Positions 19,091-28,136 are shown, numbered from the stretch's first letter. The stretch is 64,000 nt of DNA from Phaeacidiphilus oryzae TH49 (GCF_000744815.1 NZ_JQMQ01000005.1:5785801-5849800), one strand, 5' to 3'. The notes: generated by a model from the letters alone, not told the origin. A program made the numbers and translations.

Positions 19091-19930
19091 GTGAAACCGG
19101 GCCCCTTCGACTACGCCGCGCCGGCCTCGCTCGACGAGATGCTGGCGCTGCTCTCCGATCCCGAGCGGGAGGCGAAGGTGCTGGCCGGCGGCCAGTCCCT
19201 GATCCCGATGCTGAACATGCGGCTGGCCCGACCGGACCTGCTGGTGGACATCACCGGGCTGCCCGGCCTCGACGTCCTCGCCGTCGACCCGGCCACCGGC
19301 GCGCTGCGGATCGGCGCCGCCGTACGGCAGTCCGCCGTCGCCGCCGACCCGGCGGTGGGCGCCGGCTGGCCGCTGCTCGCCGCGGCCGCCGGGCACATCG
19401 GCCACCCGCAGATCCGCAACCGCGGCACCGTCTGCGGCAGCCTGGTCCACCACGACCCGGCCGCCGAGCTGCCGGCCGCCGCGGTCGCGCTGGACGCCGA
19501 GCTGGTGGTGGCCGGACCGCGCGGGACGCGGACCGTGCCCGCCGCCGACTTCTTCCTCGGCACCTTCGCCACCGCCGTCGAGCCGGACGAACTGCTCATC
19601 GAGGCGGTGCTGCCGGCCGTCCCCGCCGGCGCCGGCTGGGGCTTCGCCGAACTCGCCCGGCGGCACGGGGACTTCGCCGCGGTGGGGGTCGCCGTGCTGG
19701 TCGCCGAGGGGCATGCCCGGGTGGTCTGCTTCGGGGCCGGCTTCACCCCCGTACGGCTGCCGGCGGCCGAGGCCGCCGCGCTGGCCGGCGACCCTGCCGC
19801 GGCGCGCCAGGCGCTCCGGGCCGGGCTGGAGCCGCCGGGCGACGTCCACGCCTCGGGCGAATGGCGGCGCGAGGCCGCCGAGGAACTCCTCGTACAGGCC
19901 CTCGAAGACGCCTGGGAGCGGCGCTCATGA
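19091..19930 (+). CDS. Molybdenum hydroxylase FAD-binding subunit (CoxM-like)
   Basis: A 279-residue flavoprotein subunit of the xanthine dehydrogenase/CO dehydrogenase family, which passes electrons from the iron-sulfur subunit. FAD-binding motifs are visible: AGGQSLIPMLNMR near residue 36 and the GHIGHPQIRNRGTVCGSLVHHDPAAELP segment near 100-125. GTG 19091 was chosen because the family typically starts with (M)KPxPFDY; GTGs at 19076 and 19079 are alternatives. First gene of a four-gene operon, overlapping the next by four bases. Confidence 0.9.
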   Translation: MKPGPFDYAAPASLDEMLALLSDPEREAKVLAGGQSLIPMLNMRLARPDLLVDITGLPGLDVLAVDPATGALRIGAAVRQSAVAADPAVGAGWPLLAAAAGHIGHPQIRNRGTVCGSLVHHDPAAELPAAAVALDAELVVAGPRGTRTVPAADFFLGTFATAVEPDELLIEAVLPAVPAGAGWGFAELARRHGDFAAVGVAVLVAEGHARVVCFGAGFTPVRLPAAEAAALAGDPAAARQALRAGLEPPGDVHASGEWRREAAEELLVQALEDAWERRS

Positions 19931-20520
19931 CGACACCTCGGAACACCGCGGCCGCAGCCGCCACCGGCGGGCGCAACCGGATCCGCCCGCAGAGTCCGCC
20001 GCTCGCCGAGCCCAGCGCCTGGCGCGAGCTGGCCCTCACCGTCAACGGCGAGAGCGTCGCCGTACGGGCGGAGTCCCGGCTGCTCCTCAGCGACCTGCTG
20101 CGGGACAGGCTGGGGCTCACCGGCACCCACACCGGCTGCGAGCACGGCGTCTGCGGCGCCTGCACAGTGCTCCTCGACGGCGAGCCGGTGCGGTCCTGCC
20201 TCACCCTGGCCGCGCAGTGCCAGGACGCCGAGGTCCGCACCGTGGAGGGCCTCGCGCCGGACGGCAAGGAGCTCGGCCCTGTGCAGCGCGCCTTCCACGA
20301 ACAGCACGGCCTGCAGTGCGGCTACTGCACCCCCGGGCTGCTGATGACCTGCACCGCCCTGGCCGAACGGGCCGAGCGGCCGGACGAGGCGGCGGTCGCC
20401 GACGCCCTCAGCGGCCACCTCTGCCGCTGCACCGGCTACCGGGGGATCCGGGCCGCGGCCCGGCAGGCGCTCGACGAGGTGCACGGCGCACCCGCCGGCC
20501 ACGAGGAGGCAGAGCGATGA
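19927..20520 (+). CDS. Molybdenum hydroxylase 2Fe-2S subunit (CoxS-like)
   Basis: A 197-residue small subunit carrying both [2Fe-2S] clusters. The plant-ferredoxin type motif CEHGVCGACTVLL...C lies in the first half, and the second cluster motif CGYCTPG...CRC in the second. The first ~35 residues are a Thr/Ala/Pro-rich extension absent from typical 160-residue members. ATGA overlaps with both neighbours indicate a tightly coupled operon. Confidence 0.92.
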   Translation: MTTPRNTAAAAATGGRNRIRPQSPPLAEPSAWRELALTVNGESVAVRAESRLLLSDLLRDRLGLTGTHTGCEHGVCGACTVLLDGEPVRSCLTLAAQCQDAEVRTVEGLAPDGKELGPVQRAFHEQHGLQCGYCTPGLLMTCTALAERAERPDEAAVADALSGHLCRCTGYRGIRAAARQALDEVHGAPAGHEEAER

Positions 20521-22841
20521 GCGGAGAGGTCCGCACCCACATCGGGCGGGCAATGCCCCGGATCGAGGACGATCGGCTGCTGCGCGGCCAGGGCCGCTAT
20601 GTGGACGACATCGCCCTGCCCGGCACCCTCCACGCCGCCTTCCTGCGCAGCACCCAGGCGCACGCCCGCATCCTGCGGATCGACACCGAGCGGGCGGCCG
20701 CGCTGCCCGGCGTCCACGCGGTGCTGACCGCGGCCGACGTCGCCGCGCTGCCGCCGGTGGTCAACGAGGCCGAGCTGCGGGTGCCACCGGCGCTCGCCGA
20801 GGCGCTCCGTCCGGTGGTGCGCCGGCTGCCGCTGCCGGCGCTGGCCGACGGCCGGGTCGGCTACGTCGGCCAGGCGGTGGCCATGGTCGTCGCGGACAGC
20901 CGCTATCTGGCGGAGGACGCCCTGGAGGAGATCGAGGTCGACTACCAGCCGCTGCCGGTCGTCGTCGACCCCGAGGAGGCGCTGGCCGAGGGGGCTCCCC
21001 GGCTCGCCGGCGAGGGCACCGAGGAGGAGTGGCCGGACAACCTGGCGCTGGCCGTCCACACCGTGGTCGGCGACCCGGAGGCGGCCTTCGCCGAGCCGGG
21101 CGCGGTGATCGTGGAGGAGGAGTTCGAGGCCCACCGCTATGTGGCCTCGCCGATGGAGACCCGGGCGCTGCTGGCCGCCCCCGGCGGCTACGACGGGCGG
21201 CTGACAGTGTGGTCCAACACCCAGACGCCGCACCGGCTGCGGGACCACATCGCCGAGTCGCTGGGGCGGCCGGCGGGCGAGGTGCGGGTGGTCGCGGCGG
21301 ACGTCGGCGGCGGCTTCGGGCAGAAGGGGATCATCTACCCGGAGGAGGTCCTCGTCCCGTTCGCGGCGCAGGCGCTCGGGCGGCCGGTGCTGTGGCGGGA
21401 GGACCGCAACGAGAACCTGGTGGCGGCCTCGCACGCGCGCGAGCAGCGGCACCGGATCGCGCTGGCGGCGGACGGGGAGGGGCGGCTGCTGGGGCTGCGC
21501 GACCGGTTCACGGTCAACTTCGGCGCGGGGACGCTGACCGGCCTCGTGGTCCCCTACAACAGCGTGGTGCACCTCCTCGGGCCGTACCGGGTGCCGAACG
21601 TGGAGATCGACGTCCGGGCGGCGCTCACCAACACCGCGCCGACCTCCCCGTACCGGGGCGCCGGGCGGCCGGAGGCGGTCTTCGCGATGGAGCGGGCGCT
21701 GGACCGGCTGGCCCGGAGGCTGGGGATGGAGCCGGCCGAGCTGCGCCGCCGCAATCTGCTGACGCCCGATCAGCTTCCTTACCGGACAGGGCTGCTGGAC
21801 CGGTCGGGCAGCGATCAGGAGTACGACTCCGGGGACTTTCCGGAGCTGCTGCGCAGGGCGGTGGCGGCGGTCGACCTGCCGGCGCTGCGGAAGCGGCAGG
21901 CGGAGGAGGCGGCGGCGGGCGCGCGGCGACGGGTAGGCGTCGGGTTCGCCGTCTACCTGGAGTCGACCGGGCTCGGCCCGTTCGAGTCGGCGCGGCTGTC
22001 GGTGCGGCCGGACGGGCGGTTGCTGCTGGCGCTGGGCGCCCCCTCGCAGGGGCAGGGCCACCGGACCAGCATGGCGCAGATCGCGGCGGACGCGGTCGGC
22101 GTGCCGGTCGAGCTGATCGACGTGGTGGGCGGGGACACCGACACCGTCCCGCACGGGGTCGGCACGATCGCTTCGCGGGCGCTGGTGACGGCCGGGAACG
22201 CGACGCATCTGGCGGGGCGGCGGCTGCGCGAGCGGATCGCGGCGGAGGTCCGGGCCGAGGCTCAGGATGCCTGGGGGCAGCGGGAGTTGGCGCGGCTGGT
22301 GGCCGACGGGGTCGAGCTGGGCGAGACCGCGTACTTCCGGCCGCCGGGGTTCACCATGTCCTCGGGCGCGCATGCGGCGGTGGTGGAGGTGGACACCCGG
22401 ACGGGGGCGGTGTCCGTCGAGCGGTATGTGGTGGTGCACGACGCCGGGCGGATCGTCAATCCGCTGATCGCGGAGGGGCAGATCACCGGCGGAGTCGCGC
22501 AGGGCATCGCGGGAGCGCTGTTCGAGGAGATGGTCTACGGGCCGGACGGGCAACCGGTGACCACCACGTACATGGACTACCTGGTGCCGACCTCCTCCGA
22601 GATCCCGGATCTGGAGCTGGACGAGATCCACACCTTCAGCACCCTCAACCCGCTGGGAGTGAAGGGGCTCGGCGAGGGCGGGGCGATCGCCCCGCAGGCG
22701 GTGCTGGCCAACGCGGTGGAGGACGCCCTGCGGGGAGTGGGCGGCGCGGACGAGGTGGTCGTGCGGCGGGGGCCGCTGACGCCCGAACGGGTTCGGGGGC
22801 TGATTCGCAGGACCGAGAACACCGGCAAGGAGACACACTGA
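20517..22841 (+). CDS. Molybdenum hydroxylase large (molybdopterin) subunit, form II CoxL-like
   Basis: A 774-residue catalytic subunit binding molybdopterin cytosine dinucleotide. Family motifs are IGRAMPRIEDDRLLRGQGRY at the N-terminus, VGGGFGQKG, and GLGEGGAIAP near the end, which holds the expected active-site Glu. The active-site loop reads SPYRGAGRPE, close to the form II signature AYRGAGR and lacking the Cys of the form I motif AYRCSFR. It is therefore probably not a true CO dehydrogenase but a hydroxylase of an unknown, perhaps aromatic or N-heterocyclic, substrate. No maturation genes (coxD/E/F) are adjacent. Confidence 0.9.
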   Translation: MSGEVRTHIGRAMPRIEDDRLLRGQGRYVDDIALPGTLHAAFLRSTQAHARILRIDTERAAALPGVHAVLTAADVAALPPVVNEAELRVPPALAEALRPVVRRLPLPALADGRVGYVGQAVAMVVADSRYLAEDALEEIEVDYQPLPVVVDPEEALAEGAPRLAGEGTEEEWPDNLALAVHTVVGDPEAAFAEPGAVIVEEEFEAHRYVASPMETRALLAAPGGYDGRLTVWSNTQTPHRLRDHIAESLGRPAGEVRVVAADVGGGFGQKGIIYPEEVLVPFAAQALGRPVLWREDRNENLVAASHAREQRHRIALAADGEGRLLGLRDRFTVNFGAGTLTGLVVPYNSVVHLLGPYRVPNVEIDVRAALTNTAPTSPYRGAGRPEAVFAMERALDRLARRLGMEPAELRRRNLLTPDQLPYRTGLLDRSGSDQEYDSGDFPELLRRAVAAVDLPALRKRQAEEAAAGARRRVGVGFAVYLESTGLGPFESARLSVRPDGRLLLALGAPSQGQGHRTSMAQIAADAVGVPVELIDVVGGDTDTVPHGVGTIASRALVTAGNATHLAGRRLRERIAAEVRAEAQDAWGQRELARLVADGVELGETAYFRPPGFTMSSGAHAAVVEVDTRTGAVSVERYVVVHDAGRIVNPLIAEGQITGGVAQGIAGALFEEMVYGPDGQPVTTTYMDYLVPTSSEIPDLELDEIHTFSTLNPLGVKGLGEGGAIAPQAVLANAVEDALRGVGGADEVVVRRGPLTPERVRGLIRRTENTGKETH

Positions 22842-23470
22842 TGGAGCTCGACCATTCATTCACCGTGCCCGTCGCGCGGGCGGAGGCCTGGAAGGTCTTC
22901 CAGGACCTGGAGGGAATCGCCCCGTGCATGCCGGGGGCGGTGCTCGACGGGGTCGACGGGGACGCGTTCCGGGGCCGGGTCCGGGTCAAGGCCGGTGCGG
23001 TGCAGATGAGTTACCGGGGGGAGGGGACCATCGCCTATGACGAGGGCCGCTGGGAGGTCGTGCTGGACCTGCGCGGGAGCGAGGCGCGGGGGGCGGGGAC
23101 GGCGGCGGCGCGGGTCGTGGCGACGCTGACGGAGGAGGGCGCCGGGGCGGCGGCGACGCGGGTACGGGTGCGGACCTCGCTGGAGCTGACGGGTCGGCCG
23201 GCGCAGTTCGGGAGGGGGATCCTCAGCGAGATCGGGGATCGGCTGGTGGGGCAGTTCGCGGGGAATCTGGAGCGACGGCTGGCGCCTGCGACGTCGGCTG
23301 CGGCGTCGTCGGCGGTGTCGGCTGCGGTGTCGGCTGCGGAGCCGGAGCGGTTGGATCTGGGGGCGGCGGTGTGGCCGGTGCTGCTGCGGCGGATTGCGGT
23401 GCCGGTGGGGTCCGCGGTGGTGGCGGCGGGCGTCACCTGGGCGGTGTGCCGGGTGCGTTGTCGGCGGTGA
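22841..23470 (+). CDS. CoxG-like SRPBCC protein with C-terminal membrane anchor
   Basis: A 209-residue member of the carbon monoxide dehydrogenase subunit G (SRPBCC) family. The START-like fold covers residues 1-~145 (MELDHSFTVPVARAEAWKVF, then IAPCMPGAVL). An Ala/Ser-rich linker and a hydrophobic segment (VPVGSAVVAAGVTWAVC) follow, ending in basic residues. In Oligotropha, CoxG recruits the dehydrogenase to the membrane; a similar anchoring role is likely here. The start overlaps the large-subunit stop by one base. Confidence 0.88.
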   Translation: MELDHSFTVPVARAEAWKVFQDLEGIAPCMPGAVLDGVDGDAFRGRVRVKAGAVQMSYRGEGTIAYDEGRWEVVLDLRGSEARGAGTAAARVVATLTEEGAGAAATRVRVRTSLELTGRPAQFGRGILSEIGDRLVGQFAGNLERRLAPATSAAASSAVSAAVSAAEPERLDLGAAVWPVLLRRIAVPVGSAVVAAGVTWAVCRVRCRR

Positions 23471-23479
23471 GGGGTGGAT

Positions 23480-23530
23480 GCGCGCCTGGCGGCTTCGTTC
23501 GCCGGAGAGTGGCGAAGCCGCCAGGCGCGC
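23480..23530. terminator. 18-bp perfect hairpin after the hydroxylase operon
   Basis: Perfect 18-bp inverted repeat, 23480-23497 with 23513-23530, loop of 15 bases, starting ten bases after the coxG-like stop. One of the strongest terminators in the window. Confidence 0.8.
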
Positions 23531-23704
23531 GGCCGGGGAGCCGGCGCCGTCCCGCGCCGGGCCCCGGGTCTTTGGGGGCGATTTTTCTTGCCCCAGCCCC
23601 GCCCCTTCCCTCCCCCACGCCTGAACGGCGCGGGGACCCCCATCCGGGGCTGCCGCCCCGCGCCCCGCCTTGGCTGCCCCGGGATGAAGCCCGAAGGGCG
23701 AATC

Positions 23705-23726
23705 CAGGGGCGCGGGGAACTGCGCG
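23705..23726 (+). repeat. Streptomyces-type GGGGCGCGGGGAACTGCGCG repeat, copy 1
   Basis: 22-base element that forms a perfect inverted pair with 23815-23836. Related to the hairpin at 9389-9414. Such elements are scattered between genes in Streptomyces chromosomes. Confidence 0.7.
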
Positions 23727-23814
23727 CCCAGCCACTTATGGTCTGTCAGTCGGCAGCGGAGTCCGGGTTGCATCCCGTTGTCCGTTGCCGGGTGCGGCGC
23801 CGTAGACAGCTGGC

Positions 23815-23836
23815 CGCGCAGTTCCCCGCGCCCCTG
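23815..23836 (-). repeat. Streptomyces-type GGGGCGCGGGGAACTGCGCG repeat, copy 2
   Basis: Exact reverse complement of 23705-23726, separated by 88 bases. It lies 24 bp beyond the stop of the deaminase gene. The pair could fold into a long stem that stops transcription from both sides. Confidence 0.7.
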
Positions 23837-23859
23837 AAGTTGCTGCGCAACTTACGGGA

Positions 23860-25239
23860 CTAGCCCCGCGATGCCAGCTCGCGTGCCGCGTTCGCGCACG
23901 CCTGCGCGATGCGGGACTCGTCGACCGTTGTCAGGTTGCCGTTTTCGACTACCGGGCGGCCGTTGACCAGGAGCAGCGTCAGCGGTGGGAGGGCGCCCAG
24001 GACCAGCGCGGCCACCGGGTCGGGGATGGAGGAGTGGAGGACCCCGTCCAGCTTCCAGAGGGCCAGGTCGGCCAGCTTGCCCGGTTCGAGGGAGCCGATC
24101 TCGGCCTCGCGGCCGAGGACCCGGGCTCCGCCCATCGTGCCCAGGCGCAGGGCCTGGCGGACCGTCAGCGCGTCGGGGCGCCCGTGAAGGCGGTTGATCA
24201 GGGTGGCGTTGCGCAGCTCCGTGCCCAGCTCGCCGGACTCGTTGGAGGCGGTGCCGTCCACGCCGAGGCCGACCGGGACGCCCGCCGCCAGCATGTCGGG
24301 GACCCGGGCGATGCCGGCCGCGAGGCGCGCGTTGGAGGAGGGGCAGTGGGCGACCCCCGTCCCGGTGGACGCGAACTTGTCGATGTCCGAGTCGTTCATG
24401 TGGACGCAGTGCGCCATCCAGACGTCCTCGCCGAGCCAGCCGGTGCTCTCGAAGTAGTCGGTCGGGCCCATGCCGAAGCGCTCCTTGCAGAAGGCCTCCT
24501 CCTCGGCCGTCTCGGAGCCGTGGGTGTGCAGCCGGACGCCCTTCGCGCGGGCGAGTTCCGCGCTCTCCGTGAGGAGCCGCGTGGTGACGGAGAAGGGGGA
24601 GCAGGGGGCGACGGCGATCCGCAGCATCGAGTCGAAGGAGGCGTCGTGGTGGCGTTCGATGGCCGACTCCGTCGCGGCCAGGATGTCGTCGGTGGTCTCG
24701 ACGGCGTCGTCCGGCGGCAGGCCGCCGTCCTTCTCGCCGAGGTCCATCGAGCCCCGGGTGGCGGTGAAGCGCATCCCCAGCTCGGCGAGGGCCTCGATCT
24801 CGGCGCCCAGCAGGTCGCCGCCGCCGCGCGGGAAGACGTAGTGGTGGTCCATCGCCGTGGAGCAGCCGGACTTGAGGAGGGCGGCGGCCGAGCCCTGGGC
24901 GGCGGCGTGGACGAGGCCGGCGTCGATCCTCGCCCAGGTCGGGTAGAGGGCGGTCAGCCAGTCGAAGAGGATGCTGTTCTGCGCCTGGCCGCGGGTGATC
25001 CACTGGTAGAAGTGGTGGTGGGAGTTGACCAGTCCGGGCGTCACCAGGTGCCCGGTCGCGTCGATCCGCCTGACCACCCCGTCCAGCCCGGCGGGCGCGG
25101 GTCCGTCGCCCACCGACTCGAGGCGGTTGCCGGCGATCACCACATGGCCCGAGGCGTACTCGGTGTCCTGGGCGTCGACGGTGGCGATGGCCGCGTTCTC
25201 GATGACGGTGCGCTGCTGTCCGGGGTGGGTCTGGCTCAT
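23860..25239 (-). CDS. 8-oxoguanine/guanine deaminase (amidohydrolase)
   Basis: A 459-residue cytosolic amidohydrolase. Metal ligands are visible: NSHHHFYQ near residue 75, HTHGSETAEEE near 240, and MAHCVHMND, followed by GVDGTASNES with the catalytic Asp. This set, especially the HHHF and GVDGxASN motifs, matches the 8-oxoguanine deaminase/AtzB-like branch, which also converts guanine to xanthine. Start ATG 25239 follows AGGAG. It is the last gene of the uraD-uraH-uox-permease-deaminase operon, 23 bp after the permease, so guanine to xanthine is a likely role. Confidence 0.85.
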   Translation of the reverse strand: MSQTHPGQQRTVIENAAIATVDAQDTEYASGHVVIAGNRLESVGDGPAPAGLDGVVRRIDATGHLVTPGLVNSHHHFYQWITRGQAQNSILFDWLTALYPTWARIDAGLVHAAAQGSAAALLKSGCSTAMDHHYVFPRGGGDLLGAEIEALAELGMRFTATRGSMDLGEKDGGLPPDDAVETTDDILAATESAIERHHDASFDSMLRIAVAPCSPFSVTTRLLTESAELARAKGVRLHTHGSETAEEEAFCKERFGMGPTDYFESTGWLGEDVWMAHCVHMNDSDIDKFASTGTGVAHCPSSNARLAAGIARVPDMLAAGVPVGLGVDGTASNESGELGTELRNATLINRLHGRPDALTVRQALRLGTMGGARVLGREAEIGSLEPGKLADLALWKLDGVLHSSIPDPVAALVLGALPPLTLLLVNGRPVVENGNLTTVDESRIAQACANAARELASRG

Positions 25240-25262
25240 GGAGGCGGTCTCCTGTCGGTCGG

Positions 25263-26789
25263 TCAGTGCGGTTGCGGCTCCCCCAGCGGCTCCCCCAGCG
25301 GAAGTGTCTCGGCCGCGGGGTCGCCGGCGGGGGAGGGCCCGCCGGTCCTGCCCAGATGGTGGAAGAGGAGGTTGAGGAGGACCGCGGTGATGCATCCGGC
25401 GGAGATGCCGGAGCCCATCACGGTCTGTACCCAGGTGGGGAAGGCGTCGTAGAAGGTCGGGTCGGCGATCGGGACGACGCCGACGCCGATCGAGACGCCG
25501 ATCACGATGACGTTGCGGCTGTCCGTGAGGTCGGCCTTGAGGAGGGTGCGGACGCCGCTGGCCGCCACCGAGCCGAAGAGGACGATCCCGGCCCCGCCCA
25601 GCACGGGTTCCGGCACCAGCGACACCAGGCCGCCGATCACCGGGAAGAGCCCGGCCAGGAAGAGGATCGCCCCGCCGGCCGCGACCACGAACCGGCTGCG
25701 GATCCCGGTGATCGCCACCAGCCCGATGTTCTGCGCGAAGGCGCTGTTGGCGAAGCCGTTGAAGAACGGGGAGAGGGCCGTGGAGAGCCCGTCGGCGCGC
25801 AGCCCGCGGGCGATCACGTCCTGGGTCGCGGGCCGGTCGACGATCTCGCCGAGGGCGAGGATGTCCGCGGTCGACTCCGTCATGGACACCAGCATCACGA
25901 TGCACAGGGAGACGATGGCGGCGATGTCGAACCTCGGCGCGCCGAAGTGCAGCGGGGAGGGCAGGGCGAAGACCGCGTCGTGCTGGACGCCGCCGGCGTC
26001 CACCATGCCGAACGGGATCGCCACCAGGGTGCCGACGACGAGGCCGATCAGCAGGGCGACCTGCCGGGCGAACCCCCTGAGGAGGCGGTTGCCGAGGAGG
26101 ACGACGGCGAGGGTGAAGAGGGCGACCCCGACGTTGCGCGGGGCGGCGCCGCGGGTGCTGTTCTCGGCGATCCAGCCCATCGGGACGGGCAGCAGGGTGA
26201 GCCCGATCAGGGTGATCACGGTGCCGCTGACCACCGGCGGGAAGAAGCGCAGCAGCCGGCAGAACCAGGGCGCGGCGAGGAAGCAGAAGGCCCCGCCGAC
26301 GATCACGGCCCCGTAGATGACCGGCAGCGCGGCCCGGCCGTTCGCGCCGTGCTGGCTGACGATCGCCGTCATGGTGGCGACGCCGGCGAAGGAGACGCCG
26401 TTGACGAACGGCAGTCTGGTGCCGATCTTCCAGAAGCCGAGGGTCTGCAGGAGGGTGGCGATCCCGGCGGTGAAGAGCGACGCGGTGATGAGGAGGGCGA
26501 GCTCTCCGGGGGAGAGCCGCGCGGACTGGCCGACGATCAGCGGCGGGGCGATGACTCCGGCGTACATCGCGGCGACGTGCTGGAGGCCGGTGGTGAAGAG
26601 CTTGGCGGGGGGCAGCCGCTCGTCCACGGGGTGGACGGCGGCGGCAGCGCCCTCGTCCTCCGTTCCGGCGGGGGATATGCCGGGTGGTACGGGGGCAGTG
26701 GTGGTCGTGGTCGTCTCGGCCGGCTTCGCTGGCGGCGCCGTAGAGCTGGTGGTACCGCCGTCAGTGGTCCTGGTGGAGCGGAGTGCCAT
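25263..26789 (-). CDS. NCS2 family xanthine/urate permease
   Basis: A 508-residue nucleobase:cation symporter-2 protein. After a ~60-residue Thr/Pro/Ala-rich hydrophilic head come ~12-14 membrane segments, beginning GLQHVAAMYAGVIAPPLIVG, the typical QH motif. The MTESTADILALGEIV and NGFANSAFAQNIGLVAITGIRS motifs are characteristic of xanthine and urate permeases. GGAAGG precedes the ATG. It sits between urate oxidase and the deaminase, so it probably imports urate or xanthine. Confidence 0.9.
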   Translation of the reverse strand: MALRSTRTTDGGTTSSTAPPAKPAETTTTTTAPVPPGISPAGTEDEGAAAAVHPVDERLPPAKLFTTGLQHVAAMYAGVIAPPLIVGQSARLSPGELALLITASLFTAGIATLLQTLGFWKIGTRLPFVNGVSFAGVATMTAIVSQHGANGRAALPVIYGAVIVGGAFCFLAAPWFCRLLRFFPPVVSGTVITLIGLTLLPVPMGWIAENSTRGAAPRNVGVALFTLAVVLLGNRLLRGFARQVALLIGLVVGTLVAIPFGMVDAGGVQHDAVFALPSPLHFGAPRFDIAAIVSLCIVMLVSMTESTADILALGEIVDRPATQDVIARGLRADGLSTALSPFFNGFANSAFAQNIGLVAITGIRSRFVVAAGGAILFLAGLFPVIGGLVSLVPEPVLGGAGIVLFGSVAASGVRTLLKADLTDSRNVIVIGVSIGVGVVPIADPTFYDAFPTWVQTVMGSGISAGCITAVLLNLLFHHLGRTGGPSPAGDPAAETLPLGEPLGEPQPH

Positions 26790-26885
26790 GGTGAGCCTTC
26801 CGTTCGCGGATGGTTGGGGGGTGCGGCCCGGCCCCCGGGGCGGGACGGCGGATCGAGAGTCCCCGGGGGCTGTGGGTGGGTGCGG

Positions 26886-27809
26886 TCAGTCGACCGGGAT
26901 CACCGCGGTGGCGCCCTCGCGCAGCACGGTGCCCTCGATCAGGCCGTAGGGGCGGTCGGCGGCGTGGTAGACCTCGCGGTCGTTCTTCAGCCCTTCGACG
27001 GCGAAACCGTCGAAGTCGACCAGGAAGTGGTGCTTGTTGGGCAGCGAGAGGCGGACCTCGTCCACCTCGGGGCGGTTGTCCAGGACCCGGTTGCCCATCG
27101 CGAACAGGGTCTGCTGCAGAGAGTAGGAGTAGGTCTCGGCGAAGGCCTCCAGCAGGTGCTTGCGGACCTTGGCGTAGGAGCGGTTCCAGTCCGGCTCGCG
27201 CTCGTCCTCCCGGCCCTCGAAGCCGAACGCCCAGCGGGCGGTGACCTGGGTGGCCAGGATCCGGTCGTAGTCCTCCTTGAGGGTGGTGTACTCGTCCTTG
27301 ATGTACCCCCAGAACTCGGAGTTGGTGCTGTTGAGCACCACCAGGTCCTTGAGGCCCGAGATGACCTGGACGCGTTCGCCGTCGTAGGTGATCTCGGTGG
27401 TGCGCACCTCTCCGCCGCGGCGGACGAAGGAGTGGCCGATCTCGTCGGAGCCGATGAAGCGGGCGCGGGAGTCCGGGGTCTTGATCCGGTCCCAGAAGTA
27501 CTCCTCGATCCGGATCCGGGACCGGTGGATCGGCTCGGTGTCGTCCACGAAGTGCCGCGCCAGCTTGATGCCGTAGGCCTCGGCGGACTCGATGCCGTAC
27601 TGCTTGGCGAAGGCGAAGCAGGTGTTCTTGGTGGTGTCGGTGGGCAGGCAGTGGGCGTTGGAGCCGGTGAGGTGCACATCACTGAGGTCACCGGAGAGCG
27701 CCACCGAGACGTTGAGGTCCTTGATCTCGTGGCGGTCCGTGTCCTTGTAGATGCGGACGACGCGGGTCTCCGCCTTGCCGTACTGGTTCTGGCCGAGCAC
27801 ATGCGGCAT
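26886..27809 (-). CDS. uox: Urate oxidase (uricase)
   Basis: A 307-residue cofactor-free urate oxidase, converting urate, O2 and water to 5-hydroxyisourate and H2O2. The first tunnel-fold repeat carries the conserved LTGSNAHCLPTDTTKNTCFAFA, with the catalytic Thr and Lys region. Later motifs include VVLNSTNSEFWGYIKDEYTTL and the substrate-binding LPNKHHFLVDF. Length is typical. It starts six bases after the uraH stop, with GAGGGAG inside the end of uraH as the ribosome binding site. The catalase at 36.1 kb may handle the peroxide. Confidence 0.97.
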   Translation of the reverse strand: MPHVLGQNQYGKAETRVVRIYKDTDRHEIKDLNVSVALSGDLSDVHLTGSNAHCLPTDTTKNTCFAFAKQYGIESAEAYGIKLARHFVDDTEPIHRSRIRIEEYFWDRIKTPDSRARFIGSDEIGHSFVRRGGEVRTTEITYDGERVQVISGLKDLVVLNSTNSEFWGYIKDEYTTLKEDYDRILATQVTARWAFGFEGREDEREPDWNRSYAKVRKHLLEAFAETYSYSLQQTLFAMGNRVLDNRPEVDEVRLSLPNKHHFLVDFDGFAVEGLKNDREVYHAADRPYGLIEGTVLREGATAVIPVD

Positions 27810-27815
27810 GGGTGG

Positions 27816-28136
27816 CTAGCTCCCTCGGTAGACCGAATATCCGTACGGGTTGAGCAGCAGCGGTACGTGGTAGTGCGGCTGGGCGGGATCGACGGTGAAG
27901 ACGATCGAGACCTCGGGGAAGAACGGCGTCGAGGTCTCGAACCGCAGCCGGAGGACGACCCCTGACGTGGTGTCAGGAGCGGGCAGGTCCTTGCAGCGGC
28001 CGTCCGCGTCGGTGGCGGAGGAGCCGAGCTCGCGCCATTCGCCGGTGCCGGCGTCGCGCTGGTCCAGGGCGACCGGGATCCCCTGGGCGGGGCGGCCGGC
28101 GCTGGTGTCCAGCACATGGGTGGAGACGGTGGTCAT
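27816..28136 (-). CDS. uraH: 5-hydroxyisourate hydrolase
   Basis: A 106-residue transthyretin-like enzyme hydrolysing 5-hydroxyisourate to OHCU. Hallmarks are STHVLDTSAGRPA at the N-terminus, the HYHVPLLLNPYGYSVYRGS end with the C-terminal YRGS tetrapeptide, and the catalytic His residues at both ends. ATG 28136 gives the standard length. It lies 74 bp after uraD and 6 bp before uox. Confidence 0.95.
   Translation of the reverse strand: MTTVSTHVLDTSAGRPAQGIPVALDQRDAGTGEWRELGSSATDADGRCKDLPAPDTTSGVVLRLRFETSTPFFPEVSIVFTVDPAQPHYHVPLLLNPYGYSVYRGS

Larger units (their letters stand above)
23471..23859. other. Convergent intergenic region without genes
   Basis: 389 bp between the coxG-like and deaminase stops. 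It holds the hairpin at 23480-23530 and the inverted repeat pair at 23705/23815. I see no convincing gene here. Confidence 0.65.

Noticed and set aside
19091-22841. True (form I) carbon monoxide dehydrogenase
   Set aside because: The large subunit lacks the AYRCSFR active-site motif and no coxDEF genes are present, so CO oxidation is not claimed.
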